A DNA stretch of 64,000 nucleotides from an uncultured Clostridia bacterium (GTDB taxonomy: Bacteria; Bacillota; Clostridia; Christensenellales; Borkfalkiaceae), in assembly GCA_934254825.1 (NCBI GenBank), contig CAKQMB010000001.1, positions 186,001 to 250,000 of the forward strand, in the 5' to 3' direction. The position numbers and the translations under genes were made by a program. Of the stretch, positions 23,291 to 32,216 are shown piece by piece. The notes beneath the pieces are model-generated. The model did not search any database, was not told the DNA's origin, and saw only the letters and a list, made by a program, of their open reading frames with translations. Each line of letters starts with the position of its first letter. Positions within the stretch are counted from its first letter, which is position 1.

Positions 23291-23964
23291 TTAAGTATAT
23301 ACCCCACTCCTCTCACGGTTTCCAGTTCCGCCTGCGACGAAGAAAGAACTTTGCGAAGATCGCCGATATGAATATCGAGCGTTCTCGTTTCGCCGTAATC
23401 CTCACCCCATACCGCGTCTAAAAGTTTGTCTCTTTGCATAACCTTTTCGGCGTTCATAACGAAAAGCTTTAAAAGCTCGTATTGTTTAAGCGTCAGCTTT
23501 GCGATTTCTCCGTTTATCGTTATAACGCGTTTTTCGTCGTCGACTTCGATATCTTTATACCTTATTATCGCGCTCGCGGCGGTGGCGTTCGCTTTTCTCA
23601 GCTTGGCGTTTATCCTTGCGACAAGTTCTAAAACACCGAACGGCTTGGAAAGATAATCGTCCGCGCCGAGGTTAAGCCCTTTAACTTTGTCTATCTCCTC
23701 GGTTTTCGCCGAAACCATTATAACGGGAATATTCTCTGTTTTTACGTTCGACCTGAGTTTTTCCAGAATAGCGTAGCCGTCCATACCTTCGAGCATAATG
23801 TCGAGGATAATAAGGCTCGGCAAAACTCTTCCTATCGCTTCGAACAACTCCGTTCCGCACGAAAAACATTCGACCGAAAAGCCCGCGCCCGTTAAAGCGT
23901 AATTATAAACTTCTCTTATCGACTGTTCGTCGTCTACCGCGTAAATAAGTTTTTTTTCTTCCAT
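23287..23964 (-). CDS. phoB: PhoB/PhoP-type response regulator
   Basis: 225 residues: receiver domain (acidic pocket Asp11/Asp12, phospho-acceptor Asp55 in LIILDIML, Lys107 in SKPFG) and an OmpR-type winged helix (about 130-225; RTLDIHIGDLRKVL, VRGVGYIL). It likely binds the 11-bp CTTTAC repeats upstream of pstS. It shares a 4-bp overlap with phoR. Confidence 0.92.
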   Translation of the reverse strand: MEEKKLIYAVDDEQSIREVYNYALTGAGFSVECFSCGTELFEAIGRVLPSLIILDIMLEGMDGYAILEKLRSNVKTENIPVIMVSAKTEEIDKVKGLNLGADDYLSKPFGVLELVARINAKLRKANATAASAIIRYKDIEVDDEKRVITINGEIAKLTLKQYELLKLFVMNAEKVMQRDKLLDAVWGEDYGETRTLDIHIGDLRKVLSSSQAELETVRGVGYILK

Positions 23965-24063
23965 TTCGTCCTTTAAGTCGCGCCCCGCAAAGCCGTGTTT
24001 TTCAAACCTTAAAATCGGATTATCCCGAGCTTAAATTTGAATTATCCCGAGTTTAACGCGGGA

Positions 24064-24708
24064 TTATCTCGACCCGGTTGCGGCGTAGCCGACCCATTCT
24101 CCTATATTAACGGCGTGATCGCCTATTCTTTCGAGATATTTTGCTATCATCATAAACAAAATAGCCTGATCGGCGTTCGCCGAATCGATTTTGATAAGTT
24201 CGACAAGATCTTTTTTAACCGTTTCGAAAAGTTCGTCCACCTTGTCGTCGCGCTTATCGAGTCCGCGGGCGGTTTCGAGGTCGTGATTGATATAGCTCGT
24301 TACGCCGTCTTTAACCATTCCCGTTACGATTTTTGCCATAAGCTCGATATGCTCGGGCTTTTTGATGAACTTTTCGCCCTTGAACTGTAAGCTCAGTTCC
24401 GAAATATCCGCCGCCTGATCGGCTATTCTTTCGAGGTCGGTTATCATTTTCAGCGCGGACGAAACCTCTCTGAAATCGCTTGCCACGGGATGTTCCATAA
24501 GCAGGATTTTCAGACAATCCCTTTCGATTTCGCGTTCCATATCGTCCACGTTTTTATCTTCCGCCATAACCTCTTTCGCGAGGTTGTCGTCTCTCGTTTT
24601 CAATGCCTTGATAGACTTCTCTATCGCGATTTCGGTCGCATGACACATTTTAACGAGTTTGGTGAAAACCTTGTCAAGCTCGTCTTCGTATTTGCTCCTT
24701 ACGCTCAT
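24064..24708 (-). CDS. phoU: PhoU phosphate transport regulator
   Basis: 214 residues from ATG 24708 (AAAGG just upstream), preferred over a TTG nine codons earlier. Two repeats of the PhoU three-helix bundle, each with a metal-binding E/DxxxD motif (EREIERDCLKIL; KRDDKVDELFE). PhoU restrains Pst uptake and the PhoR kinase when phosphate is ample. Lies 69 bases after pstB on the same strand. Confidence 0.92.
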   Translation of the reverse strand: MSVRSKYEDELDKVFTKLVKMCHATEIAIEKSIKALKTRDDNLAKEVMAEDKNVDDMEREIERDCLKILLMEHPVASDFREVSSALKMITDLERIADQAADISELSLQFKGEKFIKKPEHIELMAKIVTGMVKDGVTSYINHDLETARGLDKRDDKVDELFETVKKDLVELIKIDSANADQAILFMMIAKYLERIGDHAVNIGEWVGYAATGSR

Positions 24709-24777
24709 TATACCTTTATCGTCTCCTTTTTTCAAGTATTTAAGCCAAAAAAATCAACAGAAATTCGGTTTAAAATA

Positions 24778-25563
24778 TCAACCGAATCTCCCGGTGATGT
24801 ATTTTTCGGTGCGCGCGTCGTCCGGTGAAGAGAAAATTTTCTCGGTATCGCCGAATTCCACAAGCTCGCCGAGCAGGAAAAACGCCGTTTTATCGGCAAT
24901 TCTCGTCGCCTGCTGCATATTGTGGGTAACGATTATTATCGTTATGTCCTTTTCGAGTTCTTCCATAAGCTCCTCGATCTTGCCCGTGGAAATGGGATCG
25001 AGCGCGGAAGTGGGTTCGTCCATTAAAAGCACTTTCGGATCGGCGGCAAGCGCGCGGGCGATGCAAAGCCTTTGCTGTTGTCCGCCCGAAAGACCCAAAG
25101 CCGACTTGAAAAGTCTGTCTTTCAGATCGTCCCACATACTCGCGCCGCGGAGCGATTTTTCGACTATTTCGTCAAGCTCGGATTTTTTGTGTATGCCGAG
25201 CGTTCTCGGACCGTACGCAACGTTATCGTAAATGCTCATCGGGAACGGATTGGGTTTCTGAAAGACCATTCCCACGTTTCTGCGAAGCTCGTTTACGTCG
25301 ATTTTGCCGTAAATATCCGTTTCGCCGAGACGGAAATCGCCCTCTATCCTGCACCCCTCGACAAGATCGTTCATTCTGTTTAAGCACTTCAAGAAAGTGG
25401 ATTTTCCGCAACCCGAAGGACCTATGAACGCCGTAACCTTTTTTTCGGGGATTTCGACGCTTACGTTTTTGAGCGCCTGAAAATCGCCGTACCAAAGATT
25501 TGCGTTTTTAACCGATACGTTTTTCCCGAAAACGACTTTTTCGGAAGTTTTATCTTTTCTCAT
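24778..25563 (-). CDS. pstB: Phosphate ABC transporter ATPase PstB
   Basis: 261 residues. Walker A GPSGCGKST (48-56), Q-loop, signature LSGGQQQR, Walker B VLLMDEPTSALD. The conserved CLNRMNDL and VAYGPRTLGI blocks are PstB-specific. Start overlaps the permease stop by 4 bp. Confidence 0.95.
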   Translation of the reverse strand: MRKDKTSEKVVFGKNVSVKNANLWYGDFQALKNVSVEIPEKKVTAFIGPSGCGKSTFLKCLNRMNDLVEGCRIEGDFRLGETDIYGKIDVNELRRNVGMVFQKPNPFPMSIYDNVAYGPRTLGIHKKSELDEIVEKSLRGASMWDDLKDRLFKSALGLSGGQQQRLCIARALAADPKVLLMDEPTSALDPISTGKIEELMEELEKDITIIIVTHNMQQATRIADKTAFFLLGELVEFGDTEKIFSSPDDARTEKYITGRFG

Positions 25564-27341
25564 TTTTTGTTTCCCTTTAATTTTTTTTCGAGTTTACCCG
25601 AAACCACGCCCGCGAGCGTGTTTAAAATAAGCACTATAATAAGAAGCACGAAAGCCGTAGCGTAGGCTTCGTTTACATAATATCCTTCGCCCGACAGCTT
25701 ATATAATGCGACGGCGAGCGTCGTTCCGCTGTCCATAACGCCCGTAGGCATAGGCGAAAGCGTGCTTCCCATAGTATACATAAACGGAGCGGACTCCGAA
25801 ACGACTCTTCCTATCGAAAGAATTATCGCCGAGGTTATCCCGGGGAGCGCGCTCGGAAGAACTATTTTGAAAATCGTCCTTACCTTTCCCGCGCCGAGCG
25901 CAAGACTGCCTTCTCTCAGCCCCTCGCCGACGGCTTTCAGACTCTCTTCCGTAGATCTTACTATCGTAGGTAAAAGCATTATCGCTATCGTGAAGCTGCC
26001 CGCTAAGATAGAGATTTTATTACCGAACCAGACAACGAAAGTTACCATTCCGAAAAGGGCGTACACGATCGACGGAATTCCGCTCAGAACGTTTATCGCT
26101 CCTCTTATGATTTTTACGAAAATACTGTTTTTCTTGGTGTATTCGTTCAAAAAAACCGCCGTCGCGATACCTATCGGAAGGGCGATGACAAGGCTTATGG
26201 CAACGGTTATCAGCGTCGTTACGATCGACGGGAATATGCTGATTTTTTCGGCTAAAACGAATTCGCCGAACAAAAGATCCCACTTAACCTGCGGCGCGCC
26301 TTTGATAACTATAAACCCTATAATAAACACGAGCGCGAGGCTTGCGACCGCCGAACATACATAGGAAAAATATTTGCCTATTTTCTCGATCCTTATAAGG
26401 TGATTGAACGAGCTTAAAAAGCCTATTTCGCGTTTCTTTCCGCCCGTTTTTTTGCCTTTCTTTTCGGTTATAAGCCCTAAAAGGAGGTTTATTATCAGAA
26501 TGAAAATCAGAAGCACGACGCCCGTCGCAATCAACGCTCCGAGCTGAACTTCGCCCGCGTAGCTCATTTCCATAACGATGTTAGCCGTTAAAACACGGAA
26601 GCTTTTGAAAAGCCCGTTCGGGTAATTAACCTTGTTGCCCGCAACCATGATAACCGCCATCGTTTCGCCGACCGCTCTTCCAACGCCGAGGATAAGCGAA
26701 GCGACTATACCCGATTTCGCCGCGGGAACGACCACTCTGAAAACGGCTTTTTCGTGAGACGAACCGAGCGACAACGCGCCTTCGTAATAACTGTCGGGGA
26801 CCGCGTCGATGCTCGTTCTCGAAAGCGACACGACGGTCGGGAGAATCATAAGTCCAAGAACGAGCGACACGGCGAGAAGTCCGCTTCCGCTGCCGTTTGC
26901 GGAGAAAACTCCGAGCCTCGGAAGCAGTACGTTCATACCGAAAAATCCGTAGATTACCGACGGAATACCCGCCAATAAGTCGATTATCGCACTAAAAATC
27001 TTTTTAATACGTTTGGGACAGAACCTCGAAATAAACACCGCCGTGAACACGCCCGTAGCCCCGCCGAACAGAACCGCGCCGACCGTTGCGAAGATCGAGC
27101 CGACGATCATTTTAAGCACGCCGTAACTTCCCGCCAAGGGAAGGGAGTACTTATCGTCCGAATTCGGAGTCCACTCGGTGCCGAACACAAATTTGAAAAA
27201 TCCTATTTTGCGGAATGCCGGGAGACTTTCGATTATCAGAAAGACGAATATCGCCACAACGCTGATAATGCACAGACCCGCCATAGCGGCAAAAAGCGCT
27301 TTGAAAGCGCTTTCTTTTGTTTTTGTTTTATCTATAATCAT
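25560..27341 (-). CDS. Fused PstC-PstA phosphate permease
   Basis: 593 residues hold two permeases in one chain: PstC-like (about 1-290, with a YGFFGMNVLLP block and EAA loop SLGSSHEKAVFRVVVPAA) and PstA-like (about 315-593, EAA loop ALGAGKVRTIFKIVLPSA), joined by a Lys/Gly-rich linker (TEKKGKKTGGKKREIG). In most bacteria these are separate genes. There is no stop codon in the linker, so the fusion is read directly from the sequence. It forms the membrane channel of the Pst importer. Confidence 0.92.
   Translation of the reverse strand: MIIDKTKTKESAFKALFAAMAGLCIISVVAIFVFLIIESLPAFRKIGFFKFVFGTEWTPNSDDKYSLPLAGSYGVLKMIVGSIFATVGAVLFGGATGVFTAVFISRFCPKRIKKIFSAIIDLLAGIPSVIYGFFGMNVLLPRLGVFSANGSGSGLLAVSLVLGLMILPTVVSLSRTSIDAVPDSYYEGALSLGSSHEKAVFRVVVPAAKSGIVASLILGVGRAVGETMAVIMVAGNKVNYPNGLFKSFRVLTANIVMEMSYAGEVQLGALIATGVVLLIFILIINLLLGLITEKKGKKTGGKKREIGFLSSFNHLIRIEKIGKYFSYVCSAVASLALVFIIGFIVIKGAPQVKWDLLFGEFVLAEKISIFPSIVTTLITVAISLVIALPIGIATAVFLNEYTKKNSIFVKIIRGAINVLSGIPSIVYALFGMVTFVVWFGNKISILAGSFTIAIMLLPTIVRSTEESLKAVGEGLREGSLALGAGKVRTIFKIVLPSALPGITSAIILSIGRVVSESAPFMYTMGSTLSPMPTGVMDSGTTLAVALYKLSGEGYYVNEAYATAFVLLIIVLILNTLAGVVSGKLEKKLKGNKK
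26976..26989 (+). repeat. Dispersed 14-bp word, copy 4 (inside pstCA, antisense)
   Basis: TAAGTCGATTATCG on the strand opposite to the gene. Confidence 0.7.
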
Positions 27342-28219
27342 TTTATCTCGCTGTACTTCGTGATCTTACCGGTGAATATGTCGTGAAGTATCGTCGCGTT
27401 TACGTCGCTTATCTTATCGTTGTTTTTGTTTACGATGATCGCGACCGCGTCGAGGCAAAGCGTCGTTTCCGTGTAAGCGTCGTCCGCTTTTGCCGAGCTT
27501 GCAAGACCTATAACCGTTCCGTCGGTATCGTTCTTAGCCGCCGTTCTGCCGCCGCTCGAACCGTTGAAGTTGTAATCGAACTTAACGTCTTTTACCATAT
27601 CTCCGCCGAGAGCGAGGTAGTTCGCAACGAGCTTCTGGATCATTTTTTCCATAGAAGTCGAGCCGATAAGGGAAATATTTCCGCTGAGAGCCGTGGTGGG
27701 AACGGTGTAATCCGCTCTCGTATCGAAATCGCTTACCGTAATTCCGCCCGAAGCAAGGATACCCTCTTCCGCGTTTTTACTCATAAGATAGTTGTAGAAA
27801 TCCTGAGCCGCCGCGCTTAAAGCAACGTTTTTGTTTGTTAAAAGAAGGAACGGTCTCTGAATTTTGTACTTGCCGTCTTTTACGTTCGCTACGGTGGGTT
27901 CGACGCCTTCGACTTTCAAAGCCTTAACGCTGTCGTCAACGGAAGCAAGGGAAATGTAACCGATTGCCGTTTCGTTCTGAGAAACTTTGGTTCTTACAAG
28001 ACCCGTGTCTTTAAGTTCTTCGGCGGTGTCTACCGCGTCTTTCGCGTCGAGATTTACATATTTATCGAACGCTTCTCTCGTGCCGCTTGCCGCTTCTCTC
28101 ATTACGACGAGGATGTTCTTTTCGGTCGTAGACGAACTGCCGTTACCGCAAGCGGTAAATGCCATACAAGATATGCAGGCAACTATGCCCGCAATGATTG
28201 CCATCAATTTTCTTTTCAT
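27338..28219 (-). CDS. pstS: Phosphate-binding lipoprotein PstS, circularly permuted order
   Basis: 293 residues from ATG 28219 (GGAG upstream); a longer frame to 28285 would cross the promoter -10. Signal peptide with lipobox FTAC. Usual PstS begins with the GSTS...lobe and has the SGTREAF phosphate loop in the middle. Here SGTREAF comes at about residue 45, followed by GYISL and RPFLLLT, and only later (about residue 180) ISLIGSTSMEKM, IGLASSAK, and DAVAIIVN ... IFTGKITKYSEI. The two halves are swapped. All binding loops seem present, so it should work as the Pst receptor. Confidence 0.9.
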   Translation of the reverse strand: MKRKLMAIIAGIVACISCMAFTACGNGSSSTTEKNILVVMREAASGTREAFDKYVNLDAKDAVDTAEELKDTGLVRTKVSQNETAIGYISLASVDDSVKALKVEGVEPTVANVKDGKYKIQRPFLLLTNKNVALSAAAQDFYNYLMSKNAEEGILASGGITVSDFDTRADYTVPTTALSGNISLIGSTSMEKMIQKLVANYLALGGDMVKDVKFDYNFNGSSGGRTAAKNDTDGTVIGLASSAKADDAYTETTLCLDAVAIIVNKNNDKISDVNATILHDIFTGKITKYSEIK

Positions 28220-28252
28220 TTTTTTCTTTCTCCTTTTTTGTTTTACAACCGT

Positions 28253-28258
28253 ATTATA
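28253..28258 (-). promoter_or_regulatory. -10 box of the pst operon
   Basis: Leftward TATAAT 34 bases before the pstS ATG. No good -35 box is seen, fitting an activator-dependent promoter. Confidence 0.65.
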
Positions 28259-28291
28259 ACCCATAAAAAAAAGTTTAACAGGCAAAAAAAG

Positions 28292-28319
28292 GTAAAGTTA
28301 ATGTAAAGTTTTCGTAAAG
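28292..28319 (-). promoter_or_regulatory. Candidate Pho box: three CTTTAC repeats at 11-bp spacing
   Basis: GTAAAG occurs on the plus strand at 28292, 28303 and 28314 (CTTTAC leftward), exactly 11 bp apart, the spacing of PhoB-type direct repeats. It lies upstream of the pstS -10. Confidence 0.75.
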
Positions 28320-28344
28320 TCGGAAATCTTTCGCAAATAAAAAA

Positions 28345-28393
28345 ATTGCGCGGCGGGAAATCCGTTTTCGGAATTTTCCGCCGCGCGCGCAAT
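28345..28393 (-). terminator. Terminator at the end of the capsule operon
   Basis: ATTGCGCGGCGGGAAATCCG pairs with CGGAATTTTCCGCCGCGCGC around TTTT; the leftward strand continues into TTTTTTTATTTG. Confidence 0.75.
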
Positions 28394-28418
28394 ATATAAT
28401 GATATTTATTCTTTATAT

Positions 28419-29603
28419 TTATTCTCTGAAAAACAAGTCTCTGGTATAAATCTTATCCAAAACGTCTTTAAGATCTTCCGTATATCGGTTTGCGATTATA
28501 ACGTCCGAAATACTCTTGAACTCGTCGAGATTTTTTATGACCCGACTGTTGAAAAAGCTGTCCTCTTTCATAGTCGGCTCGTAAACGACGACTTCTATAC
28601 CTTTCGCCTTTATTCTTTTCATAACGCCCTGAATGGAAGACTGGCGGAAATTGTCGCTGTTGGCTTTCATCGTAAGGCGGTAAACGCCGACAACTTTCGG
28701 GTTTTTCTTTATGATCTGCTCCGCAATGAAATCCTTTCTCGTGGTGTTGGCTTCTACGATCGCCGAAATGAGGTTCTGCGGAACGTCGGCATAATTGGCG
28801 CGAAGCTGTTTGGTGTCTTTCGGAAGACAATACCCGCCGTAACCGAACGAGGGATTGTTGTAGTAATCGCCTATTCTCGGGTCGAGCGAAACGCCCTCTA
28901 TTATCGACTTTGTATCGAGACCTTTAAGCTCGGCGTAAGTGTCGAGTTCGTTGAAATAAGCGACTCTGAGAGCTAAATATGTATTTGCGAAAAGCTTTAT
29001 CGCTTCGGCTTCCGTAAGGTGAGTAAAAAGAACGTCTATCGGGCGTTTTATCGCGCCTTCTACCAAAAGATCGGCAAATTTTTCGGCGGATTTTCTCATC
29101 TTTTCGTCGTCTTTCGGGACGCCTACCACTATTCTGCTCGGATAAAGATTATCGTAAAGAGCGTGACCTTCGCGCAAGAATTCGGGACTGAAAATAATAT
29201 TTTCGGTGTCGTATTTTTTGCGGACGCTTTCCGTGTACCCGACGGGTATAGTCGATTTTATAACCATAACCGCGTTTTTATTGACCTTTAAAACCTGTTC
29301 TATAACGCTTTCCACGGCGGAAGTGTCGAAATAATTCTTCTCGGGGTCGTAATTCGTCGGCGCGGCGATTATGACGTAATCGGCGTTTTTATAGGCTTCG
29401 TCGCCGTCCAACGTGGCAACGAGATCGAGAGGTTTTTCCGAAAGAAATTCCTGAATTTCCTTATCGACGATAGGCGATTTCTTTTCGTTTATCATTTTGA
29501 CTTTCTCGAGAACGATATCCACCGCTTTTACTTCGTTATGCTGAGAGAGAAGGGTTGCCAGCGACAAACCCACATATCCCGTTCCTGCAACAGCTATTTT
29601 CAT
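28419..29603 (-). CDS. ugd: UDP-glucose 6-dehydrogenase
   Basis: 394 residues from ATG 29603 (AAGGAGA upstream; the 21-codon upstream extension lacks a site). Rossmann motif GTGYVGLS (7-14), catalytic Cys259 in FGYGGYCLPKD, C-terminal UDP-binding domain. It oxidises UDP-glucose to UDP-glucuronate using two NAD+. Last gene of the polysaccharide operon, next to a UDP-glucuronate epimerase. Confidence 0.93.
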   Translation of the reverse strand: MKIAVAGTGYVGLSLATLLSQHNEVKAVDIVLEKVKMINEKKSPIVDKEIQEFLSEKPLDLVATLDGDEAYKNADYVIIAAPTNYDPEKNYFDTSAVESVIEQVLKVNKNAVMVIKSTIPVGYTESVRKKYDTENIIFSPEFLREGHALYDNLYPSRIVVGVPKDDEKMRKSAEKFADLLVEGAIKRPIDVLFTHLTEAEAIKLFANTYLALRVAYFNELDTYAELKGLDTKSIIEGVSLDPRIGDYYNNPSFGYGGYCLPKDTKQLRANYADVPQNLISAIVEANTTRKDFIAEQIIKKNPKVVGVYRLTMKANSDNFRQSSIQGVMKRIKAKGIEVVVYEPTMKEDSFFNSRVIKNLDEFKSISDVIIANRYTEDLKDVLDKIYTRDLFFRE

Positions 29604-29674
29604 ATATTTTAATCTCCTTGGTTTTATTTGTTTTATATCGCGATTGATTTTTCGCGTTGAAATCAACGCAAAAA

Positions 29675-30748
29675 TTAACCGTAAAAGCCTTTGTACCAGA
29701 CCGCAAATCTGCGAAGCCCCTCTCTTAAATCCGTACTCGGTTTAAAGCCGAAATCCTTTTCGAGTTCGCTCGTGTCCGCGTAAGTTACGGGAACGTCTCC
29801 CGCCTGCATGGGAACGAGTTTTTTATGCGATTCGAAATCGTAATCTTCGGGTAAAACTCCCGCTTTTACGAGTTCTTCCTGCAAAATCTTAACGAATTCG
29901 AGAAGATTTTCGGGATGATTGTTACCGATATTATACACCTTGTAAGGCGGCACAGGCAATCCGTCTTCGCCGACTTTCTTTTCCGGCGCGTGTTCGGCAA
30001 CACGTTTTATACCCTCTACGATATCGTCCACATAAGTAAAATCACGAAGACAATTTCCGTAATTGAAAATCTCGATTGTCTTACCCCGAATAAGCTTGTC
30101 CGTAAACCCGAAATACGCCATGTCAGGTCTTCCCGCAGGTCCGTAAACGGTGAAAAACCTGAGTCCCGTGGACGGAATGTTATAAAGTTTGCTGTAAGCG
30201 TGAGCCATAAGCTCGTCGGTTTTTTTCGTAGCGGCGTAAAGCGAAACGGGCGTATCGGTTTTATCCTCGGTGGAATACGGAATTTTCTTGTTGCTCCCGT
30301 AAACGGACGAGGACGAAGCATAAACGAGATGTTCAATACCTTTTTCCCCGTTATCGTAAGAATGTCTGCAAGCCTCTAAGATATTATAGAAACCTATAAC
30401 GTTGCTTTCTATATAAACGTCGGGATTGGTAATCGAATATCTCACGCCCGCCTGAGCCGCGAGATTTATCACGATATCGAACGAATAATCTTTAAAAAGC
30501 CTGTCTATAAGTTCTTTATCGGCTATACTGCCCTTTATAAAACGCCATTTCGAACCGCTTGTTTTTGCGGCGTTTTCAATCTCTCCGAGCCTGAAATTTT
30601 TGATCGAAACGTCGTAATAATCGTTTAGATTATCGACGCCGATTATTTCCGCGCCGCTTAAAGAAGTTATAAGTCGTTTAACGAGATTGCCGCCGATAAA
30701 ACCCGCCGCTCCCGTTACGAGTATTTTTTTACCGTTTAATTTTTCCAT
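29675..30748 (-). CDS. NAD-dependent epimerase, likely UDP-glucuronate 4-epimerase
   Basis: 357 residues, SDR-extended fold: TGAAGFIGGNL (12-22), SSSSVYG (145-151), Tyr171-Lys175 pair in YAATKK. The opening DNLNDYYD and the FTVYGPAGRPDM block match UDP-glucuronate/galacturonate 4-epimerases (CapI/WbnF type). With the dehydrogenase it would supply UDP-galacturonate. Eight bases after the flippase gene. Confidence 0.88.
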   Translation of the reverse strand: MEKLNGKKILVTGAAGFIGGNLVKRLITSLSGAEIIGVDNLNDYYDVSIKNFRLGEIENAAKTSGSKWRFIKGSIADKELIDRLFKDYSFDIVINLAAQAGVRYSITNPDVYIESNVIGFYNILEACRHSYDNGEKGIEHLVYASSSSVYGSNKKIPYSTEDKTDTPVSLYAATKKTDELMAHAYSKLYNIPSTGLRFFTVYGPAGRPDMAYFGFTDKLIRGKTIEIFNYGNCLRDFTYVDDIVEGIKRVAEHAPEKKVGEDGLPVPPYKVYNIGNNHPENLLEFVKILQEELVKAGVLPEDYDFESHKKLVPMQAGDVPVTYADTSELEKDFGFKPSTDLREGLRRFAVWYKGFYG

Positions 30749-30755
30749 GTTTTTC

Positions 30756-32213
30756 TCACTGTTTTTTCTTGCGGAACTTCTCTTTAAGATAACTTATGAT
30801 AAAATTCCACGATTTATTTTTTGTAAGAACGGACAAGGCTATGTAAATAATTATTCCCGTAAGCACCTGCGCCGTCAGTTTCAAATATACGCTAAAATCG
30901 ATAAACTCGAACAGATATACGATCGCGCCCATTACAAGAGACATACCTATCGCAGGACACATATCGGAAAGCTGTTCTTTAAAGCCGTAACCTATAAGGA
31001 CTTTCGCCGAAATAAGAAAGCATACGAGGCTCACCGCCGTGCATACGAGCGAAAACAAAGCTATCCATAAAACGCTTTGAAGAACGAAAACGCTCACGAT
31101 AACGCTCGCTATTCCAACCACGTTTATCGAAACGATAATCCAGAACACTATTCCGCTTCTGCCTATCGCAAGAAGCGCCTGATGACACGCCGTTTCAATC
31201 GGTCTCGTTAAATACGAAAAACAGAAAATAATTATGAACGGAACAGCCGCCGCCCATTTTTCAGTTAAAACGACGGTAACAAAATCGTCCGCAACCGCCG
31301 CAAACCCGATAAGGAGAGGACATAAAAGATAACAACCGATCATAACGCATTTTCTCAATATTTTTGTCAGTTCATATAGGTTGTCCTGTTCTCTCGAAAG
31401 CGCGGGAAGCAAAACCTTTGTAAGAGCCGAATTGATGTTGCCGACGATAAGCGACGGATATTTACGCCCCTGATCGTAATACGCAAGATCCGCCGAACCG
31501 AAAACTTTTCCCACGATAAGGCTTCGTATATCGCCTTCAAGCGTGAAAATAAGCTCTGTACACAATACTTTTCCGCCGAAAGAGTAAATCTCTTTCGCTT
31601 TCGTTTTTGAAAACTTAAATCCCGGATTCCACCCGCCCACAAACGCAAGGACGATAGTGTCTATCGCGGTATTCGTTAAATACTGACATACAAGCGCCCA
31701 CACGCCACAGCCTGAATACGCCATTATAACGCCGACAATGCAGGAAACTACCGTTCCGAAAAGCGTTGATATAAAAAACTTTCTAAACTGCATTTCGCGC
31801 TGAACATGGGCTTGCTGAATGGTATTGAGCGAAGTTAAAATAAGCCTTATACCAAGCACCCTTATCACAGGTCGCAATACGGGCATTTTATAAAAATCGG
31901 CAACAAAAGGCGCAATGATAAATAACACGCAATACAAAACGACCGACATTACGAGGCTTAGAATAAATGCCGTGTCGTAATCTGTTTTATCAACCTCTTT
32001 TTTCTGAACTATCGCCGCTCCGAAGCCACTCGTCACAAAAACGTTACATATAGTAATGAATACCATAACGATCGAAACCGCGCCATAGTCCTCGGGCAGG
32101 AGAATTCTCGCTAAGATTATTCCGACGAGTGCGGACACGAGCTGTGCCGATATTCTTTCGGCAAAAGCCCAAAAAACGCCTCCCGTTATATTTGAAACTT
32201 TATCTTTTTCCAT
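30756..32213 (-). CDS. Wzx-type polysaccharide flippase
   Basis: 485 residues with about 14 membrane helices; MOP-superfamily polysaccharide exporter (MviN/RfbX branch, with the LARILLPEDYG block). It would turn lipid-linked repeat units to the outer face of the membrane. ATG 32213, 3 bases after the upstream glycosyltransferase stop. Confidence 0.9.
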   Translation of the reverse strand: MEKDKVSNITGGVFWAFAERISAQLVSALVGIILARILLPEDYGAVSIVMVFITICNVFVTSGFGAAIVQKKEVDKTDYDTAFILSLVMSVVLYCVLFIIAPFVADFYKMPVLRPVIRVLGIRLILTSLNTIQQAHVQREMQFRKFFISTLFGTVVSCIVGVIMAYSGCGVWALVCQYLTNTAIDTIVLAFVGGWNPGFKFSKTKAKEIYSFGGKVLCTELIFTLEGDIRSLIVGKVFGSADLAYYDQGRKYPSLIVGNINSALTKVLLPALSREQDNLYELTKILRKCVMIGCYLLCPLLIGFAAVADDFVTVVLTEKWAAAVPFIIIFCFSYLTRPIETACHQALLAIGRSGIVFWIIVSINVVGIASVIVSVFVLQSVLWIALFSLVCTAVSLVCFLISAKVLIGYGFKEQLSDMCPAIGMSLVMGAIVYLFEFIDFSVYLKLTAQVLTGIIIYIALSVLTKNKSWNFIISYLKEKFRKKKQ

Positions 32214-32216
32214 ACT

